A DNA stretch of 64,000 nucleotides from Candidatus Dormiibacterota bacterium (GTDB taxonomy: Bacteria; Chloroflexota; Dormibacteria; Aeolococcales; Aeolococcaceae), in contig PMOL01000006.1 in the NCBI GenBank assembly GCA_003162415.1, positions 44,983-108,982 on the forward strand, in the 5' to 3' direction. Both the position numbers and the translations under genes were made by a program. Position 1 is the first letter of the stretch. Each line of letters begins with the position of its first letter. This document shows positions 28,909 to 40,412 of this stretch, piece by piece. The notes below the pieces were generated by a model, which worked only from the letters and a program-made list of their open reading frames with translations, was not told the DNA's origin and ran no database searches.

Positions 28909-29793
28909 ATGACTGAATGGACCGGAGTGCGGGACAAGCGTGTCCTGATCACCGGCGCCACGCGTGGCATCGGCCTTGCGGCGGCTCAGGCGCTGGCGCG
29001 GCGTGGGGCGCAACTGGCGATTGTCGCGAGAGACGACGCACGCGGCGCGGAGGCCGTCAAGAGCATCGAGGGTGTGGGCGGTTCGAAGGTCGACGTCCTC
29101 CATGCCGAGCTCACCTCGCAGGCGTCAGTGCGCGCGCTCGGGGACGAGGCGCTCGCGCGCTACCCGAGCATCGATGTGCTGATCAATAACGCGGGCGCGA
29201 CCTTCACCACACGCCAGTTGACCGTCGACGGCATCGAGCGCACCTGGGCGCTCAACCACCTCGCGCCGTTCCTGCTCACCGCGCTGCTGCTCGACCGGCT
29301 CAAGGAGTCGGCACCCGCTCGGATCATCACCACGTCGTCCGATGCGCACAAGGGAAAGCTGATCCCCTTCGACGATCTGAATGCCGAGCGGTCGTGGAAG
29401 GGCCGCGGCTTCACACGGTATGGCGAGACCAAGCTGGCGAATATCCTGTTCACCCGGGAGCTCGCACGCCGTCTCGATGGCACCGGGGTCACCGCGTACA
29501 CCTTCCATCCGGGCCTGGTGGCCACGGGGTTCAACCGCAACAACGGCGCACTGATGACCACCGCGATGACGATCATCGCCCCGTTTGCGCGAAGCCCCAG
29601 GAAAGCGGCGCAAACGCTGGTGTGGCTTGCTGATTCACCCGATGTGTCCAAGCAGAGCGGCGGCTACTACGAGGACCGAGCGCTCGCGGTCTCGAGCCGC
29701 CAGGCGCAGGATCCGGGACTCGCGCGGCGGTTATGGGAGATCAGCGAGGAGCAGGTGCGCCCGAAGGCGGCTGCGGGGACCGCGACCGGCTGA
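28909..29793 (+). CDS. short-chain dehydrogenase (retinol dehydrogenase-like SDR)
   Basis: 294 residues. NAD(P) motif TGATRGIG, the NNAG motif, the catalytic Ser in TTSSD and the YxxxK pair in YGETK are present. The closest general type is the RDH/WWOX-like SDR group that reduces aldehydes or ketones. A TAGGCT -10 box ends 9 bases before ATG, so the mRNA has almost no leader. Its stop abuts the stop of the convergent next gene. Confidence 0.85.
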   Translation: MTEWTGVRDKRVLITGATRGIGLAAAQALARRGAQLAIVARDDARGAEAVKSIEGVGGSKVDVLHAELTSQASVRALGDEALARYPSIDVLINNAGATFTTRQLTVDGIERTWALNHLAPFLLTALLLDRLKESAPARIITTSSDAHKGKLIPFDDLNAERSWKGRGFTRYGETKLANILFTRELARRLDGTGVTAYTFHPGLVATGFNRNNGALMTTAMTIIAPFARSPRKAAQTLVWLADSPDVSKQSGGYYEDRALAVSSRQAQDPGLARRLWEISEEQVRPKAAAGTATG

Positions 29794-30273
29794 TCAGTGG
29801 CCGCCGATGCGGAGGAACCATGGCTTGCGTCGCCAGACCAGCTCGCTCGAGAGTGTCTCGTTGCGGACGAGCTCGCTGTGCAGCACGGTGACCAGCTCGC
29901 GCTCGCGACGAACCGCCTCACGCTGGTCGACGCCGCGCTGGGTGTGCTCGTCGATGGCGCGGGCGCGCCACATGTCGACCTCGCTGGTGAGCGCGGCCAG
30001 CTGAGCATCGCGTTCCTGGACGACCTCACGGAGCTGGATGATGTCGACGAGGTTGTCCATCGCGAGCAGGCGCAGGGCGCGGACGGTATCCGGGCTGTAT
30101 GGCTCGTCGACGGACTCGGTCTGGAAGAGTGCCTCGGCCAGCCGCTGCTCGCTGCGACCCACGAGGTGGAGCGTTGGGACGTCATCCTCGACCTCGAGCG
30201 GAGGAGGCTCGGGCGCGGGTGTGGGGTTCAGCGGAATCCCGATGGTCCCTGCGGGCAGGACTCGAACGGCCAT
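29794..30273 (-). CDS. hypothetical protein with coiled coil
   Basis: 159 residues, no family recognised. A Pro-rich N-terminal third (residues 15-35) is followed by a mostly helical, charged stretch (about 75-140) with heptad-like spacing and a short basic end (WRRKPWF). No signal peptide or membrane helix. It may be a scaffold or cell-division-associated coiled-coil protein, but nothing decides. It is divergent from the M20 peptidase gene. Confidence 0.6.
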   Translation of the reverse strand: MAVRVLPAGTIGIPLNPTPAPEPPPLEVEDDVPTLHLVGRSEQRLAEALFQTESVDEPYSPDTVRALRLLAMDNLVDIIQLREVVQERDAQLAALTSEVDMWRARAIDEHTQRGVDQREAVRRERELVTVLHSELVRNETLSSELVWRRKPWFLRIGGH

Positions 30274-30376
30274 GACGGGCGACCTCCTGGGAAGACGTGG
30301 AGTGAGACGACGAGAGTTCGCTTGGGGAAGGCTACACCGGATGCAGCCCGAGTGGCCGCCACACTAGGCTTCGGGC

Positions 30377-33060
<2,684 letters not shown>

Positions 33061-33062
33061 CC

Positions 33063-34292
33063 ATGACCAGACGCGTCCATCCGTCCACCTCGACCGCCCG
33101 CGCCGGGCTCGGCGTCGGCGACACCGGTGACGGGGTCGACCTGGTCGCGCCGCTCAGCCTCGCCTCCGTCCGCGCGTACGCGGATCTGCCGTCGGTGGAC
33201 GAGGCGATGGAAGGGCGCAACACATACCGACGCTACGGGGGAGGCAACCCGCAACGCCTCGAGGAGGCGATGATCGAGCTCGAGACCGTCGCGGGCCGGA
33301 CCTCACCGGTGGCTCGGGTCACCTCCAGCGGCCAGGCGGCGATGCTCCTCGCGGCGACGCTGGTGGCGGGTCCGTCGCGGTCAAGGATCGTGGTGGTGAG
33401 GCCCTGCTACGGCGGCACGGATTCGCTGCTCGCCGGGCCGCTCGGTAACCTCGGCGTGCGCGTCTCGACCGTCGATCTCCCCGCTGACGGCGGAGGGAAT
33501 CATGGGGAGCTGGTCGCCGCCGCCCTCGGTCCGGATGTCGCTGCGGTCGTGATCGAGGTGATCACCAATCCGCTGATCGGCCTCAACGATGTCCCTGCGG
33601 TTGCAGCCGCGGCACACGACGTTGGAGCGGCGGTCATCGTCGATTCGACGTTTACGCCGCCGTTTCTCTTCCAGGCCTTCGCGCACGGCGCCGACCTGGT
33701 GATCCACAGCCTCACCAAACACCTTGCCGGGCACAGCGACGTGTGCGGCGGTGTCCTCCTTGTGGACAGCGAACACGAGGCAAGCGACTGGCTCGACGCT
33801 CACGCCCGGCTGCTGGGCGTGAATCTCGCGCCTTTCGACGCCTGGCTGGCGCTTCGCGGACTTCGAACCGCAGCGCTGCGCCTCGAGCGATGCAGTGAGA
33901 ACGCCGCGGCGCTCGCGACTTTCTTTGCCGACCGGCCCGAGCTCCGGTCGGTGCACTACCCGGGTGTGCGCGGGGCCCGGGACGTGGCCCTCGCGGAGCG
34001 GCTGTTGCCTCGCGGCCGGGGCGCGATGCTCAGCATCGACCTTCGGGGCGGCGGGAACGCGGCGGACGCCTTCATCAGAGGACTCGACGGAATCCGCCTG
34101 GCGCCGAGCCTCGGCGACGTCGCGACCACCGTGAGCTACCCGGCGAGCACCTCACACCGGGCACTGAGCCCCCAGCAGCGAGCCGCGCTGGGCATCACCG
34201 ATGGGCTGGTGCGGATCAGCGTCGGCATCGAGCACATCGGCGACCTCAAAGCCGAGTTCGACTCGGCGCTCATCGCCGCGTCTGCGGGCTGA
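33063..34292 (+). CDS. Cys/Met metabolism PLP enzyme (cystathionine gamma-synthase/lyase-like)
   Basis: 409 residues. The PLP lysine is in HSLTKHLAGHSDVCGG, preceded by the VDSTFTPP strand and the ITNPLIG segment with the cofactor Asp/Asn contacts. Members make or cleave cystathionine or homocysteine, or split methionine; the exact reaction cannot be told. Its neighbours downstream, a CysM-like enzyme and a Mec-like protease, support sulfur amino-acid metabolism. Confidence 0.85.
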   Translation: MTRRVHPSTSTARAGLGVGDTGDGVDLVAPLSLASVRAYADLPSVDEAMEGRNTYRRYGGGNPQRLEEAMIELETVAGRTSPVARVTSSGQAAMLLAATLVAGPSRSRIVVVRPCYGGTDSLLAGPLGNLGVRVSTVDLPADGGGNHGELVAAALGPDVAAVVIEVITNPLIGLNDVPAVAAAAHDVGAAVIVDSTFTPPFLFQAFAHGADLVIHSLTKHLAGHSDVCGGVLLVDSEHEASDWLDAHARLLGVNLAPFDAWLALRGLRTAALRLERCSENAAALATFFADRPELRSVHYPGVRGARDVALAERLLPRGRGAMLSIDLRGGGNAADAFIRGLDGIRLAPSLGDVATTVSYPASTSHRALSPQQRAALGITDGLVRISVGIEHIGDLKAEFDSALIAASAG

Positions 34293-34339
34293 GGCTCGAG
34301 ACCGCCCTAAGCGCACGGACCCGGTACTCTAGGAGACAT

Positions 34340-34561
34340 ATGGCACACGTACGTCTCGCAAACGGTGGTGACCTCTCGGTGAAGCTCACCGTCGAGGAGA
34401 TCACCGCCAAGCTCAATGCTTCGAGTGGTTCGGGTTTCGTCGAGCTTCCAGGCGAGGACGGGCCGTTCCTGGTTCGCCCTGAGGCGGTCCTCGCAGTCAT
34501 CGCCGATCAGCGGCGCGGGTCAGCCGGATTTCGGGTGGCGCAGGGAGCAGAGGCCAGCTGA
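34340..34561 (+). CDS. small conserved hypothetical protein, 73 residues
   Basis: AGGAG lies 4 bases before the ATG and a TACTCT -10-like box 9 bases before it. The product begins with a beta hairpin around NGG (VRLANGGDLSVKLT), a short helix (VEEITAKLN), and then GFVELPGEDGPFLVRPEAVLAVI. The pattern suggests a small beta-rich fold of FlbD-like appearance. It does not end in the di-Gly expected of the CysO sulfur carrier. It is five bases upstream of the CysM-like gene and probably in the same transcript. Confidence 0.6.
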   Translation: MAHVRLANGGDLSVKLTVEEITAKLNASSGSGFVELPGEDGPFLVRPEAVLAVIADQRRGSAGFRVAQGAEAS

Positions 34562-34566
34562 TCGGC

Positions 34567-35529
34567 GTGACCACGCCGCAGCACCCGGCGCAGCCGGCGT
34601 TGACGCTCGTACCGAGGGCGATGGGGGAGACGATCACCGAACGCATCGGCAATACCCCGTTGCTGCGCATCCGTCTGTTCGAGGGCGAATGCTCGGACGT
34701 TGCCGTATTTGCCAAGGCCGAGTTCCTCAACCCCGGGGGCTCGGTCAAGGACCGGCCCGCGCTGCGGATGATCGAGGACGGGGAGCGCTCCGGCCGGCTC
34801 ACGCGCGGACGGACGATCATCGACAGCACCAGTGGGAACACCGGCATCGCCTACGCGATGATCTGTGCCGCCAAGGGCTATCGCGTCCGTCTGGTGATGC
34901 CCGGCAACGTCAGCGACGAGCGACGCCAGCTGGTCAGCGCGTACGGCGCCGAGGTGGAGTACAGCGATCCTCTCGAGGGGAGCGACGGCGCGATCCGGCT
35001 GGTTCGTGCCATGTACGACGAGAACCCGGACGCCTACTTCATGCCCGACCAGTACAACAACGACGCCAACTGGCTCGCCCATTACGATGGGACGGGCGTC
35101 GAGATCTGGGAGCAGACCAGAGGAACCGTGACCCATTTCGTCGCAGCGATGGGAACCAGTGGCACGTTCATGGGGGTGACCCGGCGTCTGAAGGAGATGA
35201 ATCCCGAGGTCCAGTGCATCAGCGTGCAACCCGCCGAGCCGTGGCACGGCCTCGAGGGCCTGAAGCACATGGAGACGTCGATCGTGCCCGGGATCTACGA
35301 CCCGTCGCTTGCCGACGAGGACATGGGCGTCGAGACCGAGCCCGCATACGATCTCGCCCGGGAGCTGGCTCGCACCGAGGGGATTCTCGCGGGGCACTCC
35401 AGCGGCGCGGCCCTCTGGGCGTGCGGCGAGATCGCACGACGGATCGGCCGCGGCGTGATCGTCACCGTGCTCCCCGACGGCGGTGATCGGTACCTCTCGA
35501 CCGGGCTCTACCGGCGGCCCGCGCGTTGA
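34567..35529 (+). CDS. cysM: cysteine synthase-like PLP enzyme (CysM/CysK family)
   Basis: 320 residues. FLNPGGSVKDRPALRM holds the PLP Lys, STSGNTGIAY binds the substrate carboxylate, and GTSGTFMG the cofactor phosphate. Length and the PDQYNNDANWLAHYDGTG segment fit CysM/CysK. It makes cysteine from an activated serine and a sulfur donor. The next gene overlaps by 4 bases and encodes a JAMM protease of the Mec type, the pairing seen in the mycobacterial CysO-dependent pathway. Confidence 0.88.
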   Translation: MTTPQHPAQPALTLVPRAMGETITERIGNTPLLRIRLFEGECSDVAVFAKAEFLNPGGSVKDRPALRMIEDGERSGRLTRGRTIIDSTSGNTGIAYAMICAAKGYRVRLVMPGNVSDERRQLVSAYGAEVEYSDPLEGSDGAIRLVRAMYDENPDAYFMPDQYNNDANWLAHYDGTGVEIWEQTRGTVTHFVAAMGTSGTFMGVTRRLKEMNPEVQCISVQPAEPWHGLEGLKHMETSIVPGIYDPSLADEDMGVETEPAYDLARELARTEGILAGHSSGAALWACGEIARRIGRGVIVTVLPDGGDRYLSTGLYRRPAR

Positions 35530-35978
35530 ACCTGCGCTCTGCGACCGTCGCGCCGGCCGCCGAGCAGCGGGTTCGAGACCTGGCCGTCGCCGCCTACCCC
35601 CACGAGGGATGCGGTGTGCTCCTGGGTCGGCGGGATGGAACGCGCATGGTCATCGTCGACGTCACTTCGGCTCGCAACATGTGGACCGAGCGTGCTGCAG
35701 ATCGCTACGACCTGGACCCGGTCGACTTCATGAAGGCCGATCGCGACGGACGCTCACGGGGCCTCGACGTCGCGGGTATCTGGCACAGCCACCCGGATCA
35801 CCCCGCCCAGCCGTCGCAGTTCGACACCGACCATGCGTGGGTCGATTACGTCTACATCATCTGCCGCACCACGACCTCGGGCGCGGAGGACGTCAACGCC
35901 TTTGCGCTGAAGGATGAGGGCGGGCTGTTCGCGCAGATCTCGATGGACATCTCGCCGGTCCCCGGCGAGGGGAAATGA
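35526..35978 (+). CDS. Mec-like JAMM metalloprotease
   Basis: 150 residues. The JAMM zinc site is complete: Glu 27 in HEGCGVLLG, His 87 and His 89 in WHSHPDHPAQ, Ser 97 and Asp 100 in PSQFD. Mycobacterial Mec releases cysteine from the C-terminus of the sulfur carrier CysO. Here it overlaps a CysM-like gene and der, but no CysO-like gene is seen beside it. Confidence 0.85.
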   Translation: MNLRSATVAPAAEQRVRDLAVAAYPHEGCGVLLGRRDGTRMVIVDVTSARNMWTERAADRYDLDPVDFMKADRDGRSRGLDVAGIWHSHPDHPAQPSQFDTDHAWVDYVYIICRTTTSGAEDVNAFALKDEGGLFAQISMDISPVPGEGK

Positions 35979-37384
35979 GCCCGGCCGGCGCCACCCGCCG
36001 GCGCCAGCGCGAGGAGGGGGATCCGATTGCGCCGGCGGTCGGAGTGGTCGCGATCGTCGGACGTCCCAACGTCGGGAAGTCGACGCTGTTCAACCGCCTC
36101 ACCGGCACGCGGCGGGCGATAGTCGATGCCTTCGCGGGTCTGACCCGCGATCGGCTGTACGGCGTCGTCGAGTGGGGAGGAAAGCGTTTCACCGTCGTCG
36201 ACACGGCTGGGCTCGACGTGCCCTTGCCGCGCGATGCCGCCCCCGACATCGCAGCGCTGACTAGGGCGACGCGAGAGCAGGCCCAGATGGCGATCACCGA
36301 AGCCGATGTCTGCTGCTTCATGGTCGATGTTCGCGATGGCATCACCGCGCTCGACGAGGAGATCGCGCAGACGCTGCGTCGCGGCGGACACCCCGTGATC
36401 CTGGTGGGCAACAAGGCGGACAGCCAGGTGGACCCCTACCGTGCCGACGAGCTCTACCGCCTCGGGCTGGGCGATCCCGTGCTGATCTCGGCGCTCCAGG
36501 GGACCGACACCGGAGATCTGCTCGACCGTTTCGTCGCAGAGCTTCCGGAGAACGGCGCCGCCGGGACCGAGCCGGCCGCGGGCGAGGTGAGTGTCGCGAT
36601 TATCGGTCGCCCCAACACCGGGAAGTCATCGCTGCTCAACGGGCTGGTGGGGTCGGAGCGCGCTCTGGTCTCGCCGGTCGCGGGGACGACGCGCGACGTT
36701 GTGGATACCGTTGTCTCGCTGGACGGCCGCAAGATCCGCCTCGTCGATACCGCCGGGATCCGCCGGCGCGGCATCGTCACCGAGAACGTCGAGCGTTACA
36801 GCCTGCTGCGATCGCTCCGCGCCCTGCAGCGCAGCGATATCGGCCTGCTGGTCATCGATGCATCCGAGGGCGCCAGCGCACAGGACCGGCATATCGCGGG
36901 GTATGCCGTCGAGGCTGGGGCGGGGCTCGTCGTTGCCGCGAACAAGTGGGACCTCGTGAAGCACGAGGACCGCGTTGATGCGGGATTCCTCAAGAAGTTG
37001 CAGGATTCGTTCTCGTTCGTGCCCGGCGTGCCGGTGCTGACGCTGTCGGCGACCGAGCACCGCAATCTGAAGCGGGTGATGCCCGCGGTGCTCGCGGTCG
37101 CCGACGCGCGATCGGTGCACATCCCAACGCCGGCGCTGAACAACCTGATCCGCAATGCGCTTGACGAGCATCCGCCCCGGACTCATAAGGGACGGCGCCT
37201 CAAGATCCTCTACGCGACCCAGGCCCGCAGCCCCGTGCCCACCATCGTGCTCTTCGTCAACGATCCCGAGCTGATGCACTTCGCGTACCAGCGATATCTG
37301 GAGAACCGGATCCGCGCGGTGTTCGGCTTCGCAGGAGTGCGTTTGCGGATCGTCACCCGGCATCGCGACGAGAGCGACGACTGA
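35975..37384 (+). CDS. der: ribosome-assembly GTPase Der (EngA)
   Basis: 469 residues with the two tandem GTPase domains that define Der: first GRPNVGKST, DTAGLD and NKAD, second GRPNTGKSS, DTAGIR and NKWD, then a KH-like C-terminal domain. It matures the 50S ribosomal subunit. ATG 35975 overlaps the Mec-like gene stop by 4 bases. Confidence 0.97.
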   Translation: MSPAGATRRRQREEGDPIAPAVGVVAIVGRPNVGKSTLFNRLTGTRRAIVDAFAGLTRDRLYGVVEWGGKRFTVVDTAGLDVPLPRDAAPDIAALTRATREQAQMAITEADVCCFMVDVRDGITALDEEIAQTLRRGGHPVILVGNKADSQVDPYRADELYRLGLGDPVLISALQGTDTGDLLDRFVAELPENGAAGTEPAAGEVSVAIIGRPNTGKSSLLNGLVGSERALVSPVAGTTRDVVDTVVSLDGRKIRLVDTAGIRRRGIVTENVERYSLLRSLRALQRSDIGLLVIDASEGASAQDRHIAGYAVEAGAGLVVAANKWDLVKHEDRVDAGFLKKLQDSFSFVPGVPVLTLSATEHRNLKRVMPAVLAVADARSVHIPTPALNNLIRNALDEHPPRTHKGRRLKILYATQARSPVPTIVLFVNDPELMHFAYQRYLENRIRAVFGFAGVRLRIVTRHRDESDD

Positions 37385-37434
37385 GGCGTTTTCGGCCTCG
37401 TTGGCCTGGGGCGGTAGAGTCCCTATGCGCGCCT

Positions 37435-37508
37435 CGGGGAGTAGCTCAGATGGTTAGAGTACTGGTCTGGGGGACCAGGGGTCGCAGGTTCGAGTCCTGT
37501 CTCCCCGA
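37435..37508 (+). tRNA. tRNA-Pro (anticodon GGG)
   Basis: Acceptor CGGGGAG pairs with CTCCCCG; D stem GCTC/GAGT; anticodon stem CTGGT/ACCAG around the loop CTGGGGG, so the anticodon is GGG (Pro, codon CCC); T stem GCAGG/CCTGT around TTCGAGT; discriminator A. CCA is not encoded. A TAGAGT -10 box lies at 37415-37420. The recombinase gene starts 88 bases downstream, so the 3' half of this tRNA is the likely integration site. Confidence 0.93.
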
Positions 37509-37596
37509 CGGACGCGCAATTTGATCTCAGTGCAGGGATTTCCAGTGCCATCCATTTGGCTCAATCCTGCGGGGACTAGCCCTCATCTTCGGATTG
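37509..37596. other. probable left attachment-site region
   Basis: The stretch between the tRNA 3' end and the recombinase gene. For tRNA-borne elements the core site is normally the T arm and 3' end of the tRNA, so attL should end about here. No second copy of the tRNA 3' end was seen in the rest of the window, so attR lies beyond it. Confidence 0.4.
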
Positions 37597-38631
37597 ATGA
37601 CTTTTCCAGCAAAACCTCTCATACTTCCCAGTATCAGCACGACAATCGATGGACACCTGAAGCCGCTGCGGCGGCGCGCTCCCGCCAGCCCGCCGCCGAC
37701 CAGCAGGAGGGTCTCCATCGACCGCTGCGTCGACCTCATGGCGACGCGCTATCAGTGGGCCGACACCACCCGAGTCAACGCTCGCGACTACCTCGCCCGT
37801 GGTCGTTTCCTCGCCTTCTGCAATGCCCGGGGCATCGAGACCGTCGATCAACTCAGCAATGAGGCGGTGCTCGACTTCATCGGTGATGTCCGAGACCGTG
37901 TGGGTGTCAGCCGCAACACACTGCGCCGCTACCGCAACTACCTCCGACGCCTTGCTGACTTCTGCGCCACCACGCCTGGGTTCGAGAATCCCTACTTCAC
38001 CTCCAGCGCCGTGCCGAATGCTCCGAAGGAACCGCGGCGAAGACGCTCCGACGCGCTGACCCACAGCGAAGAGCAGGCCCTCGTCGCTGCCCTCGTCGGA
38101 CATCGCCGTGACAGCCTGATCGTCCGTGTGCTGTTGGCATGCGGCCTGCGCGTGAGCGAGCTCTGCGCGCTCTGCGTGGATGACGTGAAACTCACCGCTC
38201 GGCCGCCGCGCATACTCGTGTCCAAGGGACACCGTGACATGACCAAGAGTGGCGTCGATCGCCAGGTGACCTTTCGACAGCCCTACGCTCGCGAACTGGT
38301 CCGAGACCTCGAAGCGTGGATCGACCGACACCGGCCGGAGTCGCTCCACCCCGATCTCTTTATCTCCGAACGGAGTTCTTCGGGCGAACCAATCACCACG
38401 ACCGCCGTCCAGCAGATGCTGCAGCGAGCTTCCCTGCGGGCCGGTCTTCGACCGATCCATCCACATCTCCTTCGGCGCACGTGGGCGACGCGCCTCGCCG
38501 ACGCCGGCGCCACGGTAACGGACCTCATGCAGCAGGCTGGGTGGAGCAGCATCGAGATGGTGACCGTGTACTACGCCGGATCTGAGGAGCGCGCAATCGA
38601 GCGAGTCGCAGGTCTGCGCGTCGAGGGCTGA
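37597..38631 (+). CDS. tyrosine recombinase/integrase
   Basis: 344 residues. An N-terminal SAM-like core-binding domain (about 40-140) precedes the catalytic domain. The active-site set is visible: Arg in ACGLRVSELCAL, HxxR in HPHLLRRTWATR, a Trp in place of the second His in AGWSSIEM, and the nucleophile Tyr in VTVYYAGS. It resembles XerC/D-type phage or ICE integrases. ATG 37597 is preferred to the TTG one codon before. Position next to tRNA-Pro says it moves this element. Confidence 0.93.
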   Translation: MTFPAKPLILPSISTTIDGHLKPLRRRAPASPPPTSRRVSIDRCVDLMATRYQWADTTRVNARDYLARGRFLAFCNARGIETVDQLSNEAVLDFIGDVRDRVGVSRNTLRRYRNYLRRLADFCATTPGFENPYFTSSAVPNAPKEPRRRRSDALTHSEEQALVAALVGHRRDSLIVRVLLACGLRVSELCALCVDDVKLTARPPRILVSKGHRDMTKSGVDRQVTFRQPYARELVRDLEAWIDRHRPESLHPDLFISERSSSGEPITTTAVQQMLQRASLRAGLRPIHPHLLRRTWATRLADAGATVTDLMQQAGWSSIEMVTVYYAGSEERAIERVAGLRVEG

Positions 38632-38656
38632 TCAGGGAGCTTGGGTTCCGCGAGCG

Positions 38657-38836
38657 TTATCCATCGGTCAAGGCCAGCACGACGTGTAGAGTTGGCTGCA
38701 CGCTTGCGAGCGCCTCGAGGATCAGTCGCGCCGTGCGCAGCCGCACCGGCCTGCCGTGCAGAGCGTTGTATGACGTCCCGAGACTGACGCCGGCCGCATC
38801 TGCGAGAGTTACGGCGGTCAGCCCTCGAGCGAGCAT
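38657..38836 (-). CDS. small helix-turn-helix protein (XRE/LacI-like), start uncertain
   Basis: 59 residues from ATG 38836. LTAVTLADAAGVSLGTSYNALHG is a clear helix-turn-helix, followed by a helix with VRLRTARLILEAL. The frame stays open for at least 30 codons upstream, past a GGGAGG at about 38927-38932, without an ATG, GTG or TTG at proper spacing. The gene may therefore use this internal ATG, or be decayed at its 5' end. As the first regulator after the integrase it may control excision or the cargo. Confidence 0.5.
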   Translation of the reverse strand: MLARGLTAVTLADAAGVSLGTSYNALHGRPVRLRTARLILEALASVQPTLHVVLALTDG

Positions 38837-38889
38837 CGCTGCCCGGAGGTGCCTGGTGTTGAACGACTGACCGACCCCGTCCCAGATGC

Positions 38890-39562
38890 GGCGCGGCTCT
38901 CGCTCCGATGTACGGGTATCCTCCCGTGAGCGATTCGGCAGTTCTTCGGTACCTGGAGGTGGAGCTCTGATAGGTAGTCAGTTTAGTCGTGGCCTGCTTA
39001 CGAGACGCCTACACTTTTGGGAGGGTGAGCCGATTGGGCGGCAGTCCAACCTCAACTCCTGCGGTTTGGCCTCCGTTGCCACGACGTTGAAAATCGTGTG
39101 GTCGCGGCTGAGTTGGCGGGAGTGGACCTGCCTCGCACCAGCTCATGCCGCGAGCGCATTGGCCCTTGGCTAGAGGTCCGCTCGGCGCCACCGACGGTGT
39201 CGCGAAGGAGCGATACCGAGGTGGGCGGGACACCCGAGTCTCCAAAGTTGACAGCCGCGTATGTCAATCGCTCAAGCTAGGCGGTGATTGGCCACACTGG
39301 CCATTCGGCCCCGTGGCCGCTCTAGAGCTCGCTCTGCGGATGGAATCGCTCGATGAAGACGGATCACCAGAACGCCCCACGTCGGACGTTGGTCGCGCCT
39401 TGAGTCTCCGTTTCGGATGGACGGGGTTGGTAAGCGTCATCCTAAGCACCGCGCTCGGAAGCGCGAGGGCGGTAATGCATGTTCAGCCTATGGCTGATGC
39501 CTCTCGGGGTCGCCTCAGGGTAGAGCATCGGACAGCGGATGCCGAAGCGATGACCGCGACCG
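38890..39562. other. intergenic region between the integrase module and the cargo operon
   Basis: No convincing gene in 670 bases. Two open frames (38886-39173 and 39145-39576) have no family features and biased composition. The region contains the inverted repeat at 39248-39267 and must hold the promoter of the five-gene cargo operon. GC falls visibly toward the right. Confidence 0.5.
39248..39267. promoter_or_regulatory. TTGACA inverted repeat
   Basis: TTGACA, 8 bases, TGTCAA: a perfect 6-bp inverted repeat. The left arm is also a perfect -35 hexamer, but no -10 lies at 16-18 bases, so an operator reading is as likely as a promoter. Confidence 0.3.
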
Positions 39563-40402
39563 ATGCTCGTGCCTGAGAAGCGCCTTTTGGCACGTCCTTT
39601 CCTCCGCTGGCCGGGAGGGAAGAGATGGTTGGCCCCGATGATCGAACACTTCGTTGATCCCCTTCGGTTTGTCAGATACATCGAGCCTTTCCTCGGCGGC
39701 GGAGCGCTATTCTTCCGTTTGGGCTGCGCGCCCGCCATCCTGGCCGACCTCAACTCAGACCTCATCGATACATATCGGCAGGTGCGTGACGACCCCATTT
39801 CGCTTGAGTTGTCGTTGCGAGCCCTGGAAGTCAATCCGGGTACGTTCGAGCGAATGCGAGAAGCGCGCCCGGAAGCTCCCTTGGAGATAGCAACACGCTT
39901 TCTGTATTTGAACCGTACGGCGTTTTCGGGTCTCTACCGACTAAACCGCGCAGGCCGATTCAATGTGCCGTATGCGGGTGACCGCGCGATGTCGACGCTC
40001 TGGGATCGGGACTTGCTGACACTGGCCTCCCGCGCGCTTCAGGGCGCTAAGCTCGTAGTATCCGATTTCGAACCAACATTAGCCGAGGCCGGAAGGGGTG
40101 ACATCGTCTACTGTGACCCGACGTATACGGTCAGTCATGACAACAACGGTTTTCTGCGGTACAACGAGTCGATTTTTTCCTGGGCTGATCAAGTGCGGCT
40201 CGCGAAGGCAGCTCGGGCGGCGTCGATGAGGGGCGCAGCAATACTCGTTAGCAACGCGGCGCACCCTGACCTGAACGGTCTCTATCCTGAAGCAAGCTGT
40301 CTTACGGTTCGACGCTATTGCGGACTCGCTGCCGATGAAAAGCACCGCGGCTCTCGGACTGAGTATGTCTTCTTCATAGCCCCGGCACCGTCAGATCGGT
40401 GA
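39563..40402 (+). CDS. DNA adenine methyltransferase (D12/Dam class)
   Basis: 279 residues. RPFLRWPGGKRWLAPMI is the N-terminal motif X, EPFLGGGALFFRLG the SAM-binding motif I, FLYLNRTAFSGLYRLNRAGRFNVPY the recognition-side block, and VYCDPTY motif IV (DPPY variant with Thr). It should methylate adenine N6. There is no restriction nuclease beside it; the next gene starts 10 bases downstream. Codon use is less GC-rich than in the chromosome part, as for the four genes that follow. Confidence 0.9.
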   Translation: MLVPEKRLLARPFLRWPGGKRWLAPMIEHFVDPLRFVRYIEPFLGGGALFFRLGCAPAILADLNSDLIDTYRQVRDDPISLELSLRALEVNPGTFERMREARPEAPLEIATRFLYLNRTAFSGLYRLNRAGRFNVPYAGDRAMSTLWDRDLLTLASRALQGAKLVVSDFEPTLAEAGRGDIVYCDPTYTVSHDNNGFLRYNESIFSWADQVRLAKAARAASMRGAAILVSNAAHPDLNGLYPEASCLTVRRYCGLAADEKHRGSRTEYVFFIAPAPSDR

Positions 40403-40412
40403 GCTCAGAGCC

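Noticed and set aside
34340..34561. CysO-type sulfur carrier
   Set aside because: The product ends in Ala-Glu-Ala-Ser, without the C-terminal Gly-Gly needed for thiocarboxylation.
38886..39576. Two open frames between the HTH gene and the methylase
   Set aside because: No motifs, biased composition and no ribosome sites; probably chance frames.
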